The notes under the pieces are model-generated. The model did no database searches, had not been told where the DNA came from, and saw only the letters and a list, made by a program, of their open reading frames with translations. The position numbers and the translations under genes are program-made. Below are positions 1-5,754 of a stretch of 6,367 bases of DNA, piece after piece. The DNA comes from Gammaproteobacteria bacterium (lineage in GTDB: Bacteria > Pseudomonadota > Gammaproteobacteria > HK1): assembly GCA_020444775.1 (NCBI GenBank), contig JAGRHX010000575.1:1-6367 (forward strand). The letters run 5' to 3'. Numbering within the stretch: the stretch's first letter is position 1; the number at the start of each line of letters is the position of its first letter.

Positions 1-1
1 C

Positions 2-94
2 GGCGATCCGTTCAAGGACACCTCGGGGCCGTCGATGAACATCCTCATCAACGTGATGGCGATCGTCAGCCTGGTGATTGCGCCGGTGATCTGA
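2..94 (+). CDS. hppA: Membrane-bound ion-translocating pyrophosphatase, C-terminal end (partial)
   Basis: Only the last 30 codons are present, ending at TGA 92-94. They read [18 protein letters not shown] and then a hydrophobic stretch ending in IAPVI. The [14 protein letters not shown] motif is the very conserved C-terminal signature of H+/Na+-pumping pyrophosphatases. These are inner-membrane proteins of about 16 helices that hydrolyse cytoplasmic pyrophosphate to move H+ or Na+ out of the cytoplasm. The residues here belong to the last transmembrane helix and the loop before it, which contributes to the active-site region. The K+-dependent and K+-independent subtypes cannot be told apart because the diagnostic Ala/Lys position is outside the window. 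A strong terminator 22 bases after the stop closes the transcript, so this gene is not in an operon with bepA. Confidence 0.9.
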   Translation, partial: GDPFKDTSGPSMNILINVMAIVSLVIAPVI

Positions 95-115
95 GCAGCC
101 GTTCGGCCGCGTCCG

Positions 116-152
116 AAAAAGCCGAAGCGGTTCGCCGCTTCGGCTTTTTTTT
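116..152 (+). terminator. Intrinsic (rho-independent) terminator after hppA
   Basis: A perfect 10-bp GC-rich stem (121-130 GCCGAAGCGG with 135-144 CCGCTTCGGC) encloses a TTCG loop. It is followed by eight T residues (145-152) and preceded by five A residues (116-120), so the stem can extend to 15 bp. The A-tract on the left means it could also terminate transcription arriving on the opposite strand. It lies 22 bases after the hppA stop. Confidence 0.93.
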
Positions 153-432
153 GCTCTCTGCCCAAGCCATTGCAGGCGTCACGGGCCTCGCCCCCACATA
201 CGGACGAAGCGTCGGGCAGACACCGGCCAGGCATCGCGGACGGCGTCGACTCGAAGCACGGTGTTGCGACGATTTAATCGCCCCCTGACCGGCCGGCGAG
301 CCGAGGCGCGGTTAGGATTATGTTTTGCGGATGTCCGGTTCGACCGCGTCTATGGAACCAGCTATGGCAAGCAAACAGCCCGCACGTCGGCTGATCGTCG
401 CGGCCGTGCGTTCACGGCGCGCAACACGAACG
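153..432. other. Intergenic and leader region upstream of bepA
   Basis: This stretch separates the hppA terminator from the preferred bepA start and must hold the bepA promoter. I see no convincing -35/-10 pair. The bepA reading frame stays open upstream to TTG 325, which has an AGGA (314-317) seven bases ahead of it. In-frame ATGs also occur at 331, 352 and 364. The codons between 325 and 432 have many more A/T third positions than the gene body and encode an arginine-rich segment, so I treat them as probable leader. An N-terminal extension translated from the TTG is still possible. Confidence 0.5.
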
Positions 433-1881
433 ATGCTGGCTTGCGCGCATCGTCTCGTTGCCACGCTGGCGCTGTTGCTCGGCTGCACGAGCCTCTCGGC
501 GACCGGGCAGATCAAGCTGCCGGATTTCGGCGACTCCTCGGCAACGGTGGTGAATCAAGGCCGCGAGCGTGAGATCGGCGAGGCCTTCATGCGCGAGCTG
601 CGTGCCTCGGTGGTCCTGGTCGACGATCCGCTGGTCACTCAATACGTGCAACAGCTGGGCAGGCGGCTGACGTCCGCGTTCGCCGCCAATGACCAGACCT
701 TCGACTTCTTCGTCGTCGATTCCAAGGCCATCAACGCGTTCGCGGCCCCAGGTGGATTCGTCGGTCTGAACTCGGGATTGATCCTGGCGGCCGAGAGCGA
801 GAGCGAGCTGGCCTCCGTGCTCGCCCACGAGATCGCGCATGTCACGCAGCGCCACATCGCACGTGGCATCGAATTCAGTGGACGCACGACCCCACTGGCG
901 ATCGCCGGTCTGCTGGCGGCCTTGATCGTCGGCACCCAGAACGCCGAGGCGGGGCGTGCCGCGGCGGCGGCGGTGCAGGGCGTGCAGGCACAAAGTCGGC
1001 TCGACTTCAGCCGTTCTTTCGAGCAGGAGGCCGACCGGGTCGGCATCAACATGCTCGACCAAGCGGGGTTCGATCCGCAGGGCATGGCCGACTTCTTCGA
1101 CAAGCTGCAGACCGCGGCCCGCTACTACCGCAGCCCGCCCGAGTTCCTGTCCACGCACCCGGTCACCACTGCGCGGATAGCTGAAGCTCGCGGTCGGGCA
1201 CAGCAGCTCGGCTACCGCCAGCATGCGAACAGCCTGGATTTCCATCTCGTCAAGGCGCGCCTGCGTGTGCATCCTGGCGAGGATAATCGGGCCTTGCTCG
1301 CCTACTTCGACGAGCAGGAGCGCATCGGGCATGGTGCGCAGCAGGCGGGCGCTCGCTATGGTCGGGCGCTGGTGCAATTGCGGATGGGCAAGCTGGCCGA
1401 GGCGGAGCGCACGCTGGAGAAGCTGCGTGGCGAGCATCCCGATTCACTGGCGCTGGTCGTCGAGGTGGCCCGAGCCCGTCTGCGTGCGGGCAAGAGCCGT
1501 GAAGCCATCAGCGGTCTGGACGACGCCTTCATCCTCGCTCCGCAGGACCGGATGGTGGCGAGCGCCCTGAGCGAAGCGCTGCTCGATGCAGGCCAGCCGC
1601 AACGTGCCCTGCAGGTCCTCGACGAGCATGATCGTTCGAATCATCTCGATGCGGCCATGCTCAAGCTCAAGGCCCAGGCACTGGACAACCTCGGTCGTAA
1701 GGCCGAGAGCCAACTCGCCCTGGCCGAGCACTTCTATGCGCTGGGGCAATTGAACGAGGCCATATCACAGCTGCGCATGGCCGCCCGTCGCCCCAACACC
1801 AGCTTCTATGACGCCTCCAGGATCGAAGCCCGGCTGGAGCAATTCGAACGCGAGCACGCCGAACGCTCCAAACAACGCTGA
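433..1881 (+). CDS. bepA: BepA-like periplasmic M48 metalloprotease/chaperone with TPR repeats
   Basis: Known E. coli BepA (YfgC) is a periplasmic zinc protease and chaperone that helps mature LptD and degrades stalled outer-membrane proteins together with the BAM complex. From ATG 433 the protein is 482 aa (E. coli 487). A signal peptide with hydrophobic core ATLALLLG (about 10-17) is followed by Cys18, so it could be an SPase I substrate or a lipoprotein (LLGC box with an atypical Leu at -2). The zinc site is H132-E133-I-A-H136, with E199 in the EQEADR motif as third ligand. The STHP motif places H242 at the position of the regulatory E. coli His246. A helical region (about 305-450) fits the C-terminal TPR domain, with repeats such as RMGKLAEAERTLEKL. 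The start is uncertain: 433 has no Shine-Dalgarno but gives a compact signal peptide and the family length, whereas TTG 325 has AGGA but yields a 518-aa form with a long Arg-rich N terminus. All catalytic residues are intact. Confidence 0.92.
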   Translation: MLACAHRLVATLALLLGCTSLSATGQIKLPDFGDSSATVVNQGREREIGEAFMRELRASVVLVDDPLVTQYVQQLGRRLTSAFAANDQTFDFFVVDSKAINAFAAPGGFVGLNSGLILAAESESELASVLAHEIAHVTQRHIARGIEFSGRTTPLAIAGLLAALIVGTQNAEAGRAAAAAVQGVQAQSRLDFSRSFEQEADRVGINMLDQAGFDPQGMADFFDKLQTAARYYRSPPEFLSTHPVTTARIAEARGRAQQLGYRQHANSLDFHLVKARLRVHPGEDNRALLAYFDEQERIGHGAQQAGARYGRALVQLRMGKLAEAERTLEKLRGEHPDSLALVVEVARARLRAGKSREAISGLDDAFILAPQDRMVASALSEALLDAGQPQRALQVLDEHDRSNHLDAAMLKLKAQALDNLGRKAESQLALAEHFYALGQLNEAISQLRMAARRPNTSFYDASRIEARLEQFEREHAERSKQR

Positions 1882-1931
1882 GCCGAGCGATGGCCAGGTG
1901 TAGTGCCAGCCAAAGGACACTTGCCAGGTTC

Positions 1932-1983
1932 GGCCAGCCAACGCTGGCCCGACGACGCTCGCGAACGCGGACGATATCCGCGT
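1932..1983 (+). other. Two adjacent stem-loops downstream of bepA
   Basis: Stem 1 is GGCCAGC/GCTGGCC around CAAC (1932-1949). Stem 2 is ACGCGGA/TCCGCGT around CGATA (1965-1983). Both are perfect and start about 50 bases past the bepA stop. No U-run follows, so they are not a classical intrinsic terminator. Such hairpins also occur by chance in high-GC DNA. Confidence 0.35.
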
Positions 1984-2191
1984 AGGCCTGCGCTGACCGG
2001 GCCGCCACACACGGCCTACCCGCGCTTGGACGAGGGCCGCTTGGCCGAATCCCTTCCAATCCTCAATCTTGTACCCGCACCGGAACACCGGCCATTCGCC
2101 GGAAGCGGCCAACGGCCGCGCGACCGCGTGCAGGGCCGACGACATCCGCAGACCCATCCGCCAGCTCGTCGGCCATTTCATCTGCACTATC

Positions 2192-2200
2192 GAGGAGAGG
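2192..2200 (+). promoter_or_regulatory. Strong ribosome binding site fixing the start at ATG 2210
   Basis: The purine run GAGGAGAGG ends nine bases before ATG 2210 and contains AGGAG and GAGG cores complementary to the 16S rRNA 3' end. It is one of the two best Shine-Dalgarno sequences in the window and is the reason for choosing 2210. It outweighs the more usual-looking signal-peptide start at ATG 2369, which has no such site. Confidence 0.7.
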
Positions 2201-2209
2201 AACTCCGTC

Positions 2210-3193
2210 ATGCACAGCAAGGGACACGAACGAATCCGCCCGGGTACAGCCGTGCTTCGGCAAGCGCCAGCCGTCCACGGCCGGAACATCGACCACGGAC
2301 CAGGACACGACAACGATTTGCCCCACCACCCGGCCCGAGAGGGCCGTCCGCGCCAGCCACTTCCGAGCATGCCGACCGGCCTGATGCTGGTCTCGGCGAT
2401 GGCCTGCAGCGGGCTTCCCAGTCAAGCCCTGGCGGACCTGAGCTCCGCGCCACAGACCCTCGCCGAGGACGACTTCTCGGCATATCTGGGACTCGGCCTG
2501 CACCACGCTCCGACGGGTGAGTTGGATTCAGATCTCTGGCGGGTGGACGGCTTTTCAGAGGGCGCAACGGTCTTTGGCAGCGTGGTCAGCGGTGGCGACT
2601 TCGGACGCGGCATCGCCACCGGTGGAGTCTCCAGCGGTGGCCTCTACGCGTTCGACATCAACGGCGACGTCGCGGTCGGTGTGCAGTCGACGGGTTCGGA
2701 CTTCACGCCGGGTTCGCTGACCCGTCGGGTGCCATACACAGGTCTCGAGCCGCTCGGCAGCTTTGGTGTCGACTACGAGTTGAGCGTACGCAACGAGGGT
2801 GACCGCAGCAGCCGTTGGGTGCTCGATTGGTCGCTCGACAATGGCGCGAGCTGGCATCTGCTCGAAGGCGGCGTCCACGATACCGCGGAGGCCGCCGATG
2901 ACGATCCGCACTGGCAGGCGGTGGACTTCAGTCTGCAGACCGACCTGGCAGCCCTGGAGCTGGCCTGGCTGCCGGGCACCGATCTGCTGCTGCGCTGGGG
3001 CGCGGACGACCTGTCCGGGAGCGGCGGACGCGACGAGGTGGCACTGGACGACATCCGGGTCTACGCGCCGCTGAGCACGCCACCGGCTCCGGTACCCTTG
3101 CCACCGGCACTGATGCTGATGTCATGCGCGCTTGCCGCAGTGGTGATCAAGCGCCCTGTCAGTAGCAGATCGAGGCCTCACCCGGCCCGGTAG
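2210..3193 (+). CDS. Exported beta-sandwich protein with VPLPA/PEP-CTERM-type C-terminal sorting signal
   Basis: The protein is 327 aa from ATG 2210. Residues 1-53 are hydrophilic and rich in His, Arg and Pro. A signal-peptide core follows (about 54-75: MPTGLMLVSAMACSG, then SQALA|D). The mature part (about 80-285) contains WRVDGFSEG, GIATGGVSSGGLYAFD, GVQSTGSDFTPG and, near the end, RWGADDLSGSGGRDEVALDDI. From memory, this is a conserved extracellular all-beta module often fused to secreted endonuclease/phosphatase or lamin-tail proteins; here it stands alone with no catalytic domain. The C terminus (about 290-327) has PAPVPLPPA, a hydrophobic stretch of about 15 residues, then KRP and a basic tail. 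This is the VPLPA variant of the PEP-CTERM signal, which is cleaved by an exosortase in the inner membrane of EPS-producing Gram-negative bacteria. Its biochemical role is unknown. No exosortase gene is visible here, and targets are usually dispersed from it. A palindrome 85 bases past the stop may end the transcript. Confidence 0.82.
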   Translation: MHSKGHERIRPGTAVLRQAPAVHGRNIDHGPGHDNDLPHHPAREGRPRQPLPSMPTGLMLVSAMACSGLPSQALADLSSAPQTLAEDDFSAYLGLGLHHAPTGELDSDLWRVDGFSEGATVFGSVVSGGDFGRGIATGGVSSGGLYAFDINGDVAVGVQSTGSDFTPGSLTRRVPYTGLEPLGSFGVDYELSVRNEGDRSSRWVLDWSLDNGASWHLLEGGVHDTAEAADDDPHWQAVDFSLQTDLAALELAWLPGTDLLLRWGADDLSGSGGRDEVALDDIRVYAPLSTPPAPVPLPPALMLMSCALAAVVIKRPVSSRSRPHPAR

Positions 3194-3277
3194 ACGTACG
3201 CTGGCGGCACGCTCCGATCCATCGCGAGAGTACGTATCGAGTCTGCGTCTCGAGACTGCGGCACGTGACTGTGTCTG

Positions 3278-3311
3278 GACAGGGGGTCCGGGGCGCCCCG
3301 GACCCCCTGTC
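3278..3311. repeat. Perfect 34-bp palindrome downstream of the sorting-signal gene
   Basis: The half-site GACAGGGGGTCCGGGGC (3278-3294) is followed directly by its exact reverse complement (3295-3311). As RNA it would fold into a GC-rich stem of about 15 bp with a minimal loop. It starts 85 bases after the stop at 3193. There is no T-tract on either side, so it is not a canonical intrinsic terminator. It may be a factor-assisted or bidirectional terminator, an mRNA-stabilising hairpin, or a protein-binding palindrome. Confidence 0.75.
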
Positions 3312-3584
3312 GGCAGGGCGTCCCCGAGCGGCACTGATGTTGCCCAAGGTCAGTCTCCGAGACAGGAGCAGTCTCCAGCACGGACTATGGAGAACGAACC
3401 CGGGCCGAGGGCCCGCAATCCACATCGGGCCCATCAATTGTTAATTCAGCCGGTCGATACAGCGTCAGCATCCGGCGGTGCGACCGGCTGGTTGCGCCGG
3501 CCCGAGGGGCAGGAGCGGATTTTCATCGGCACGCGCGGCCGTCGAGACCTTTCTTGCCGTTGTGTGACGCATGCCCGATCTACG

Positions 3585-3598
3585 TGCAACGGGTTGCA
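3585..3598. promoter_or_regulatory. Short inverted repeat, possible operator
   Basis: TGCAAC-GG-GTTGCA is a perfect 6-2-6 inverted repeat, and a second symmetric element ATGCATGCA lies just downstream (3614-3622). The layout resembles a dimeric regulator site. It is far (about 375 bases) from the next supported start, so its target is unclear, and chance is a real alternative. Confidence 0.25.
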
Positions 3599-3719
3599 TT
3601 ATGGTGCGTCTTGATGCATGCAGTCTTCGCGACCAGCTCGTTTGCCAATCGAACCGAGGCCGACGTCAATGACGCCAGGTCAAGGGCATTCGGTCTCGCC
3701 CGCGGACGGTACTGATGAA

Positions 3720-3747
3720 ACCGTGCTGTAGAGACCGTGCTGATGAG
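3720..3747 (+). repeat. Imperfect 14-base tandem duplication
   Basis: ACCGTGCTGTAGAG (3720-3733) is followed directly by ACCGTGCTGATGAG (3734-3747). They share 12 of 14 bases, and the two differences are a TA/AT swap. The 14-base period matches that of the separate array at 3809-3840, although the unit sequence is different. Confidence 0.6.
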
Positions 3748-3808
3748 CGCGCCTGAACCGACCGGAAATCAATCGGGACGAGCCAGCAGAAGAACGCGAA
3801 GAACAAAA

Positions 3809-3840
3809 GAGCGCCAGACGAAGAGCGCCAGACGAAGAGC
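3809..3840 (+). repeat. 14-base tandem repeat, about 2.3 copies
   Basis: The unit GAGCGCCAGACGAA occurs perfectly at 3809-3822 and 3823-3836, followed by a partial GAGC (3837-3840). It sits in a locally A-rich strand (from about 3781), unlike its surroundings. The period of 14 is not a multiple of three, which argues against it lying in an ordinary coding frame. It is far too short and lacks spacers, so it is not a CRISPR array. Confidence 0.7.
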
Positions 3841-3973
3841 AGTTGCAGAAAACTCGACCATCCGCGTCGTAGCCTTGGGGTAACGGCGCTGCTGGCCTTC
3901 AATCGGGGTGAGAACGGGACGTGCCGGCCCGGAACAGCCGAAGTCCGGTCGCATGTCGCGTCGGGAGACTGGA

Positions 3974-4315
3974 TTGCCAAGCTACGACTATTATTGCCCA
4001 GCCAACGACCGGACGATCGAAGTCAGCCACCCTGCCTCGATTCGCCTGACCATCTGGGGTGAGGTGTGCTTCGTGGCGCAACTGCCTTTGGGCAGCACCG
4101 ACCCGCTGGCCCCCGTGGAACGGGTCTTCTCTCGTGCACCCGCGGTGTCCGTGAGCGCGGGTCCCGCCGAGCTGAAGAATGTCGGTTTCACCAAGCTCGT
4201 GAAGCGCGAGGAAGGCGTCTACGAGAACGTGACCGCCAGCGACGGTGAAGCCCGTTACATGGTCGCCGGTGATGCCGGCACGCTGCCGCAGCTGCGCAAC
4301 AAGATCCGCGACTGA
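3974..4315 (+). CDS. Small FmdB-like (zinc-ribbon-derived) protein lacking the zinc cysteines
   Basis: The start is TTG 3974: GGGAG (3963-3967) lies six bases ahead, and the product then begins MPSYDYYCP, matching the M-P-x-Y-x-Y-x-C opening of FmdB-type zinc-ribbon proteins. It has 113 aa. Family members normally carry two Cys pairs in a short N-terminal ribbon. Here the first pair is reduced to C8-P-A-N, and the only other cysteine is C32 in TIWGEVC, so a four-Cys zinc site cannot form. Gammaproteobacterial relatives with a similar CPANGR...WGELC...PVERL layout are known to me only by recall. The segment 67-88 (LKNVGFTKLVKREEGVYENVTA) is the second recognisable block and is followed by a short polar C-terminal tail. 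No signal peptide or membrane helix is visible, so it is probably cytoplasmic. Function is unknown; FmdB was named as a putative regulator, but that role should not be carried over. It appears monocistronic, with long gaps on both sides. Confidence 0.75.
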   Translation: MPSYDYYCPANDRTIEVSHPASIRLTIWGEVCFVAQLPLGSTDPLAPVERVFSRAPAVSVSAGPAELKNVGFTKLVKREEGVYENVTASDGEARYMVAGDAGTLPQLRNKIRD

Positions 4316-4679
4316 CGGCAACGCCACCCCTGCGCTACACCATCCTCCACGGCCTGGTGCCATGGCCCGGTATGCCGGTGCCGTGACACGCCATGTCGCG
4401 GTATGCGGCCCCCGCCCGGAATCGTCCCGTCTGGAATTCTCCAGCCGGTCGGGGACTGCATTTTCGCCGTGGGCGGTTACCATGAAGCTATTGAATCTGT
4501 TGAATCGGTCCGCATCTGGACTGTGACCCGCATCAGTCGGTCCCCCTCGAGCGTTCGATCATGCCGCGGGTCTCGATCGCGGAACCGCTTCGGGTCCGCC
4601 GACGTACGGCTGCTCCGGCAAGCGTTGGCCGGCAGCCCATCCACCCGAGCATCACACCCAAAGGCCTGTAGCGAGTACC
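4316..4679. other. Intergenic region upstream of the sufE cluster
   Basis: There is no credible gene in these 364 bases. Features seen are the heptamer TTGAATC twice (4491-4497 and 4500-4506, nine bases apart), which could be a -35-like or regulator-binding element, and an 8-bp stem with one mismatch (4579-4586 with 4592-4599, five-base loop) about 80 bases before the sufE start. CGGTATGC also occurs twice (4369-4376 and 4400-4407). I could not find a clear -10 box or a recognisable IscR site. A plus-strand frame opens at 4403 and runs into sufE in another frame; it looks spurious. Confidence 0.4.
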
Positions 4680-5126
4680 GTGAACGAAGTGTCGACCACC
4701 AGCAGCACCGACGAGATCCAGAACGAGCTGATCGAAGAGTTCGCGTTCTTCGACGACTGGACCGATCGTTATCAATACCTGATCGACCTCGGGCGGGAGC
4801 TGCCGACATTTCCGGCCGAGGCACAGACAGAAGCCAACCGTCTGCACGGTTGTCAATCGAACGTGTGGCTGCTCGACCGGACCAGCGACGACCATATCCA
4901 ATTCCAGGCAATCAGTGACTCGGCGATCGTCTCCGGGCTGATTGCGCTGATACTACGTGTCTACAATGGACGCACCGCTCAGGAGATACTGGCCACTGAG
5001 CCACGCTTCGTGGCCGCCATCGGGCTTGATTCACACCTGAGCCCGACCCGCAAGAACGGCCTGCATGCGATGCTTGAAGCCATCCGCGAACGAGCGGCGG
5101 CCAGACTCGACGGACCCGTCGCTTGA
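4680..5126 (+). CDS. sufE: SufE-family cysteine desulfuration protein (sulfur acceptor)
   Basis: SufE takes the persulfide from a SufS-type cysteine desulfurase and passes it to the Fe-S scaffold in the cytoplasm, raising desulfurase activity. The 148-aa product matches the family along its whole length (E. coli SufE has 138 aa). IEEFAFFDDWTDRYQYLIDLGRELP (about 18-42) is the N-terminal helix block. The active cysteine is C58 in HGCQSNVWL (E. coli GCQSQVW), followed by the ISDSAIVSGLIALI helix (78-91) and the C-terminal GLDSHLSPTRKNGLHAMLEAIR (115-136). The start is GTG 4680, inferred from homology: the ribosome site is poor (AAGG 4661-4664 is too far). The extra 10-12 residues at the N terminus are Ser/Thr-rich and a little longer than usual. 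The NifU-like gene follows 139 bases downstream. SufS and SufBCD are not in the window, so whether this is the main SUF SufE or a CsdE-like paralogue is open. Confidence 0.95.
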   Translation: MNEVSTTSSTDEIQNELIEEFAFFDDWTDRYQYLIDLGRELPTFPAEAQTEANRLHGCQSNVWLLDRTSDDHIQFQAISDSAIVSGLIALILRVYNGRTAQEILATEPRFVAAIGLDSHLSPTRKNGLHAMLEAIRERAAARLDGPVA

Positions 5127-5265
5127 TCCAGGCGCCGGGAACGGTAGCCCAGCCAGACCTGACGACGCATGCACCGACTCGACGCCGGGCCATCGCCGGA
5201 CCGGTGCCGCCGCGAGCGACCGAACCGGAAACGGCCCGCAACCACAGGCTCCAACCGACACGCTG

Positions 5266-5754
5266 ATGAACGAGAACGAACTACAAGCCCTCTACGCCCA
5301 GGTGCTGCGTCTTGCCGACGACATTCCACGCAACCAACGCCTGGAACAGCCTGATGCCAGCGTCAGGATGGTCAGCCCCCTGTGCGGCAGCCAGGTCACG
5401 GTCGACCTGGTCGTCCGCGACGGCCTGATCCAGGATTATGGCCAGAAGGTTCGGGCCTGCACGCTCGGCGCGGCGGCGGCGGCAATTGTCGGCAAGCACA
5501 TCGTCGGACGGCCGACCACCGAGCTCCGCGAGCTGCGTGATCGCATGCGCGCCATGCTCAAGGACGAAGGCCCACCGCCGCAGGGTGTCTGGGCAGAGCT
5601 CGAGATACTGACACCGGCTCGCGATCTGGTCTCCAGACACGGCTCCATCATGCTCGCCTTCGACGCAGTCGTGGCGGCGCTCGACGAGATCGAGGGCCGT
5701 GACCGCGAACCGACCGACAAGGCCAGCGGCATCCCGGAAACGGTACGCGCATGA
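5266..5754 (+). CDS. NifU/IscU-like Fe-S scaffold-type protein with Cys-to-Gly change at the third ligand
   Basis: The protein is 162 aa from ATG 5266. The fold is recognisable from SPLCGSQVTVDLVVRDGLIQDYG (37-59), ACTLGAAAAAIVGKHIVGR (64-82) and RHGSIMLAFDAVVAALDEI (124-142). IscU scaffolds assemble [2Fe-2S] clusters on three cysteines (E. coli C37, C63, C106) plus D39. Here C40 and C65 correspond to the first two, S42 replaces the Asp, and in the H-C-S-x-L-A-x-D-A block the Cys is G126 (R124-H125-G126-S127). It may therefore carry sulfur or a cluster differently, or need a partner. I recall a two-cysteine NifU-like family in alphaproteobacteria with a similar HGS motif, but this is memory. 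The frame is open upstream to 5065 inside sufE, but that extension is low-complexity and unlikely. No good Shine-Dalgarno precedes 5266. It lies 139 bases after sufE and overlaps the lipoprotein gene by ATGA, so the two are probably co-translated. Confidence 0.85.
   Translation: MNENELQALYAQVLRLADDIPRNQRLEQPDASVRMVSPLCGSQVTVDLVVRDGLIQDYGQKVRACTLGAAAAAIVGKHIVGRPTTELRELRDRMRAMLKDEGPPPQGVWAELEILTPARDLVSRHGSIMLAFDAVVAALDEIEGRDREPTDKASGIPETVRA

Larger units (their letters stand above)
1882..2209. other. Intergenic region between bepA and the sorting-signal protein, with small hairpins
   Basis: This 328-base gap has no credible gene. It contains several perfect short hairpins: 1932-1938 with 1943-1949 (7 bp, 4-base loop), 1965-1971 with 1977-1983 (7 bp, 5-base loop) and 2105-2110 with 2114-2119 (6 bp, 3-base loop). 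None has a T-tract. The first two, soon after the bepA stop, could slow or end transcription by a factor-dependent route, or protect the mRNA 3' end. The promoter of the next gene should lie here, but I could not identify one. Long minus-strand open frames cross the region, but they mostly run antisense to bepA or the next gene. Confidence 0.4.
3194..3973. other. Long (780-base) region without a convincing gene
   Basis: This is the largest non-coding stretch in the window. In order it holds a 10-bp palindrome GTCTCGAGAC (3247-3256), a perfect 34-bp palindrome (3278-3311), paired CAGTCTCC copies (3351-3358 and 3369-3376), an inverted repeat at 3585-3598, two 14-base-period duplications (3720-3747 and 3809-3840), and the ribosome binding site of the next gene. 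A 75-aa frame (3387-3614) and a 104-aa minus-strand frame (3666-3980) are open, but neither has a good ribosome site or a recognisable domain. The region may be decayed coding DNA or a regulatory/repeat spacer. I cannot choose between these from sequence alone. Confidence 0.45.

Noticed and set aside
412..1437. 341-aa minus-strand open frame antisense to bepA
   Set aside because: It is a shadow of a strongly supported gene with intact catalytic motifs. High GC content keeps the opposite frame open. No domain is recognisable.
1765..2370. 201-aa minus-strand frame crossing the gap between bepA and the sorting-signal gene
   Set aside because: Most of it is antisense to the two flanking genes, it has low-complexity Arg/Trp/Gly composition, and I recognise no motif. 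It has no supporting ribosome site.
3387..3614. 75-aa plus-strand frame in the 780-base gap
   Set aside because: There is no Shine-Dalgarno at usable spacing and no recognisable domain, and the composition looks like random high-GC sequence. A real small protein cannot be fully excluded.
3809..3840. Possible CRISPR array
   Set aside because: Units are 14 bases, directly adjacent and without spacers, which does not match CRISPR repeat length or structure.
3666..3980. 104-aa minus-strand frame with a hydrophobic stretch
   Set aside because: It runs through the 14-base tandem repeats, which create the hydrophobic, Phe-rich look. It would start at TTG and overlaps the start of the FmdB-like gene. 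No homology is evident.
5065..5265. 67-codon N-terminal extension of the NifU-like protein
   Set aside because: It overlaps the end of sufE, is Pro/Asp/Arg-rich low-complexity sequence and does not resemble NifU family N termini. ATG 5266 gives the expected start.
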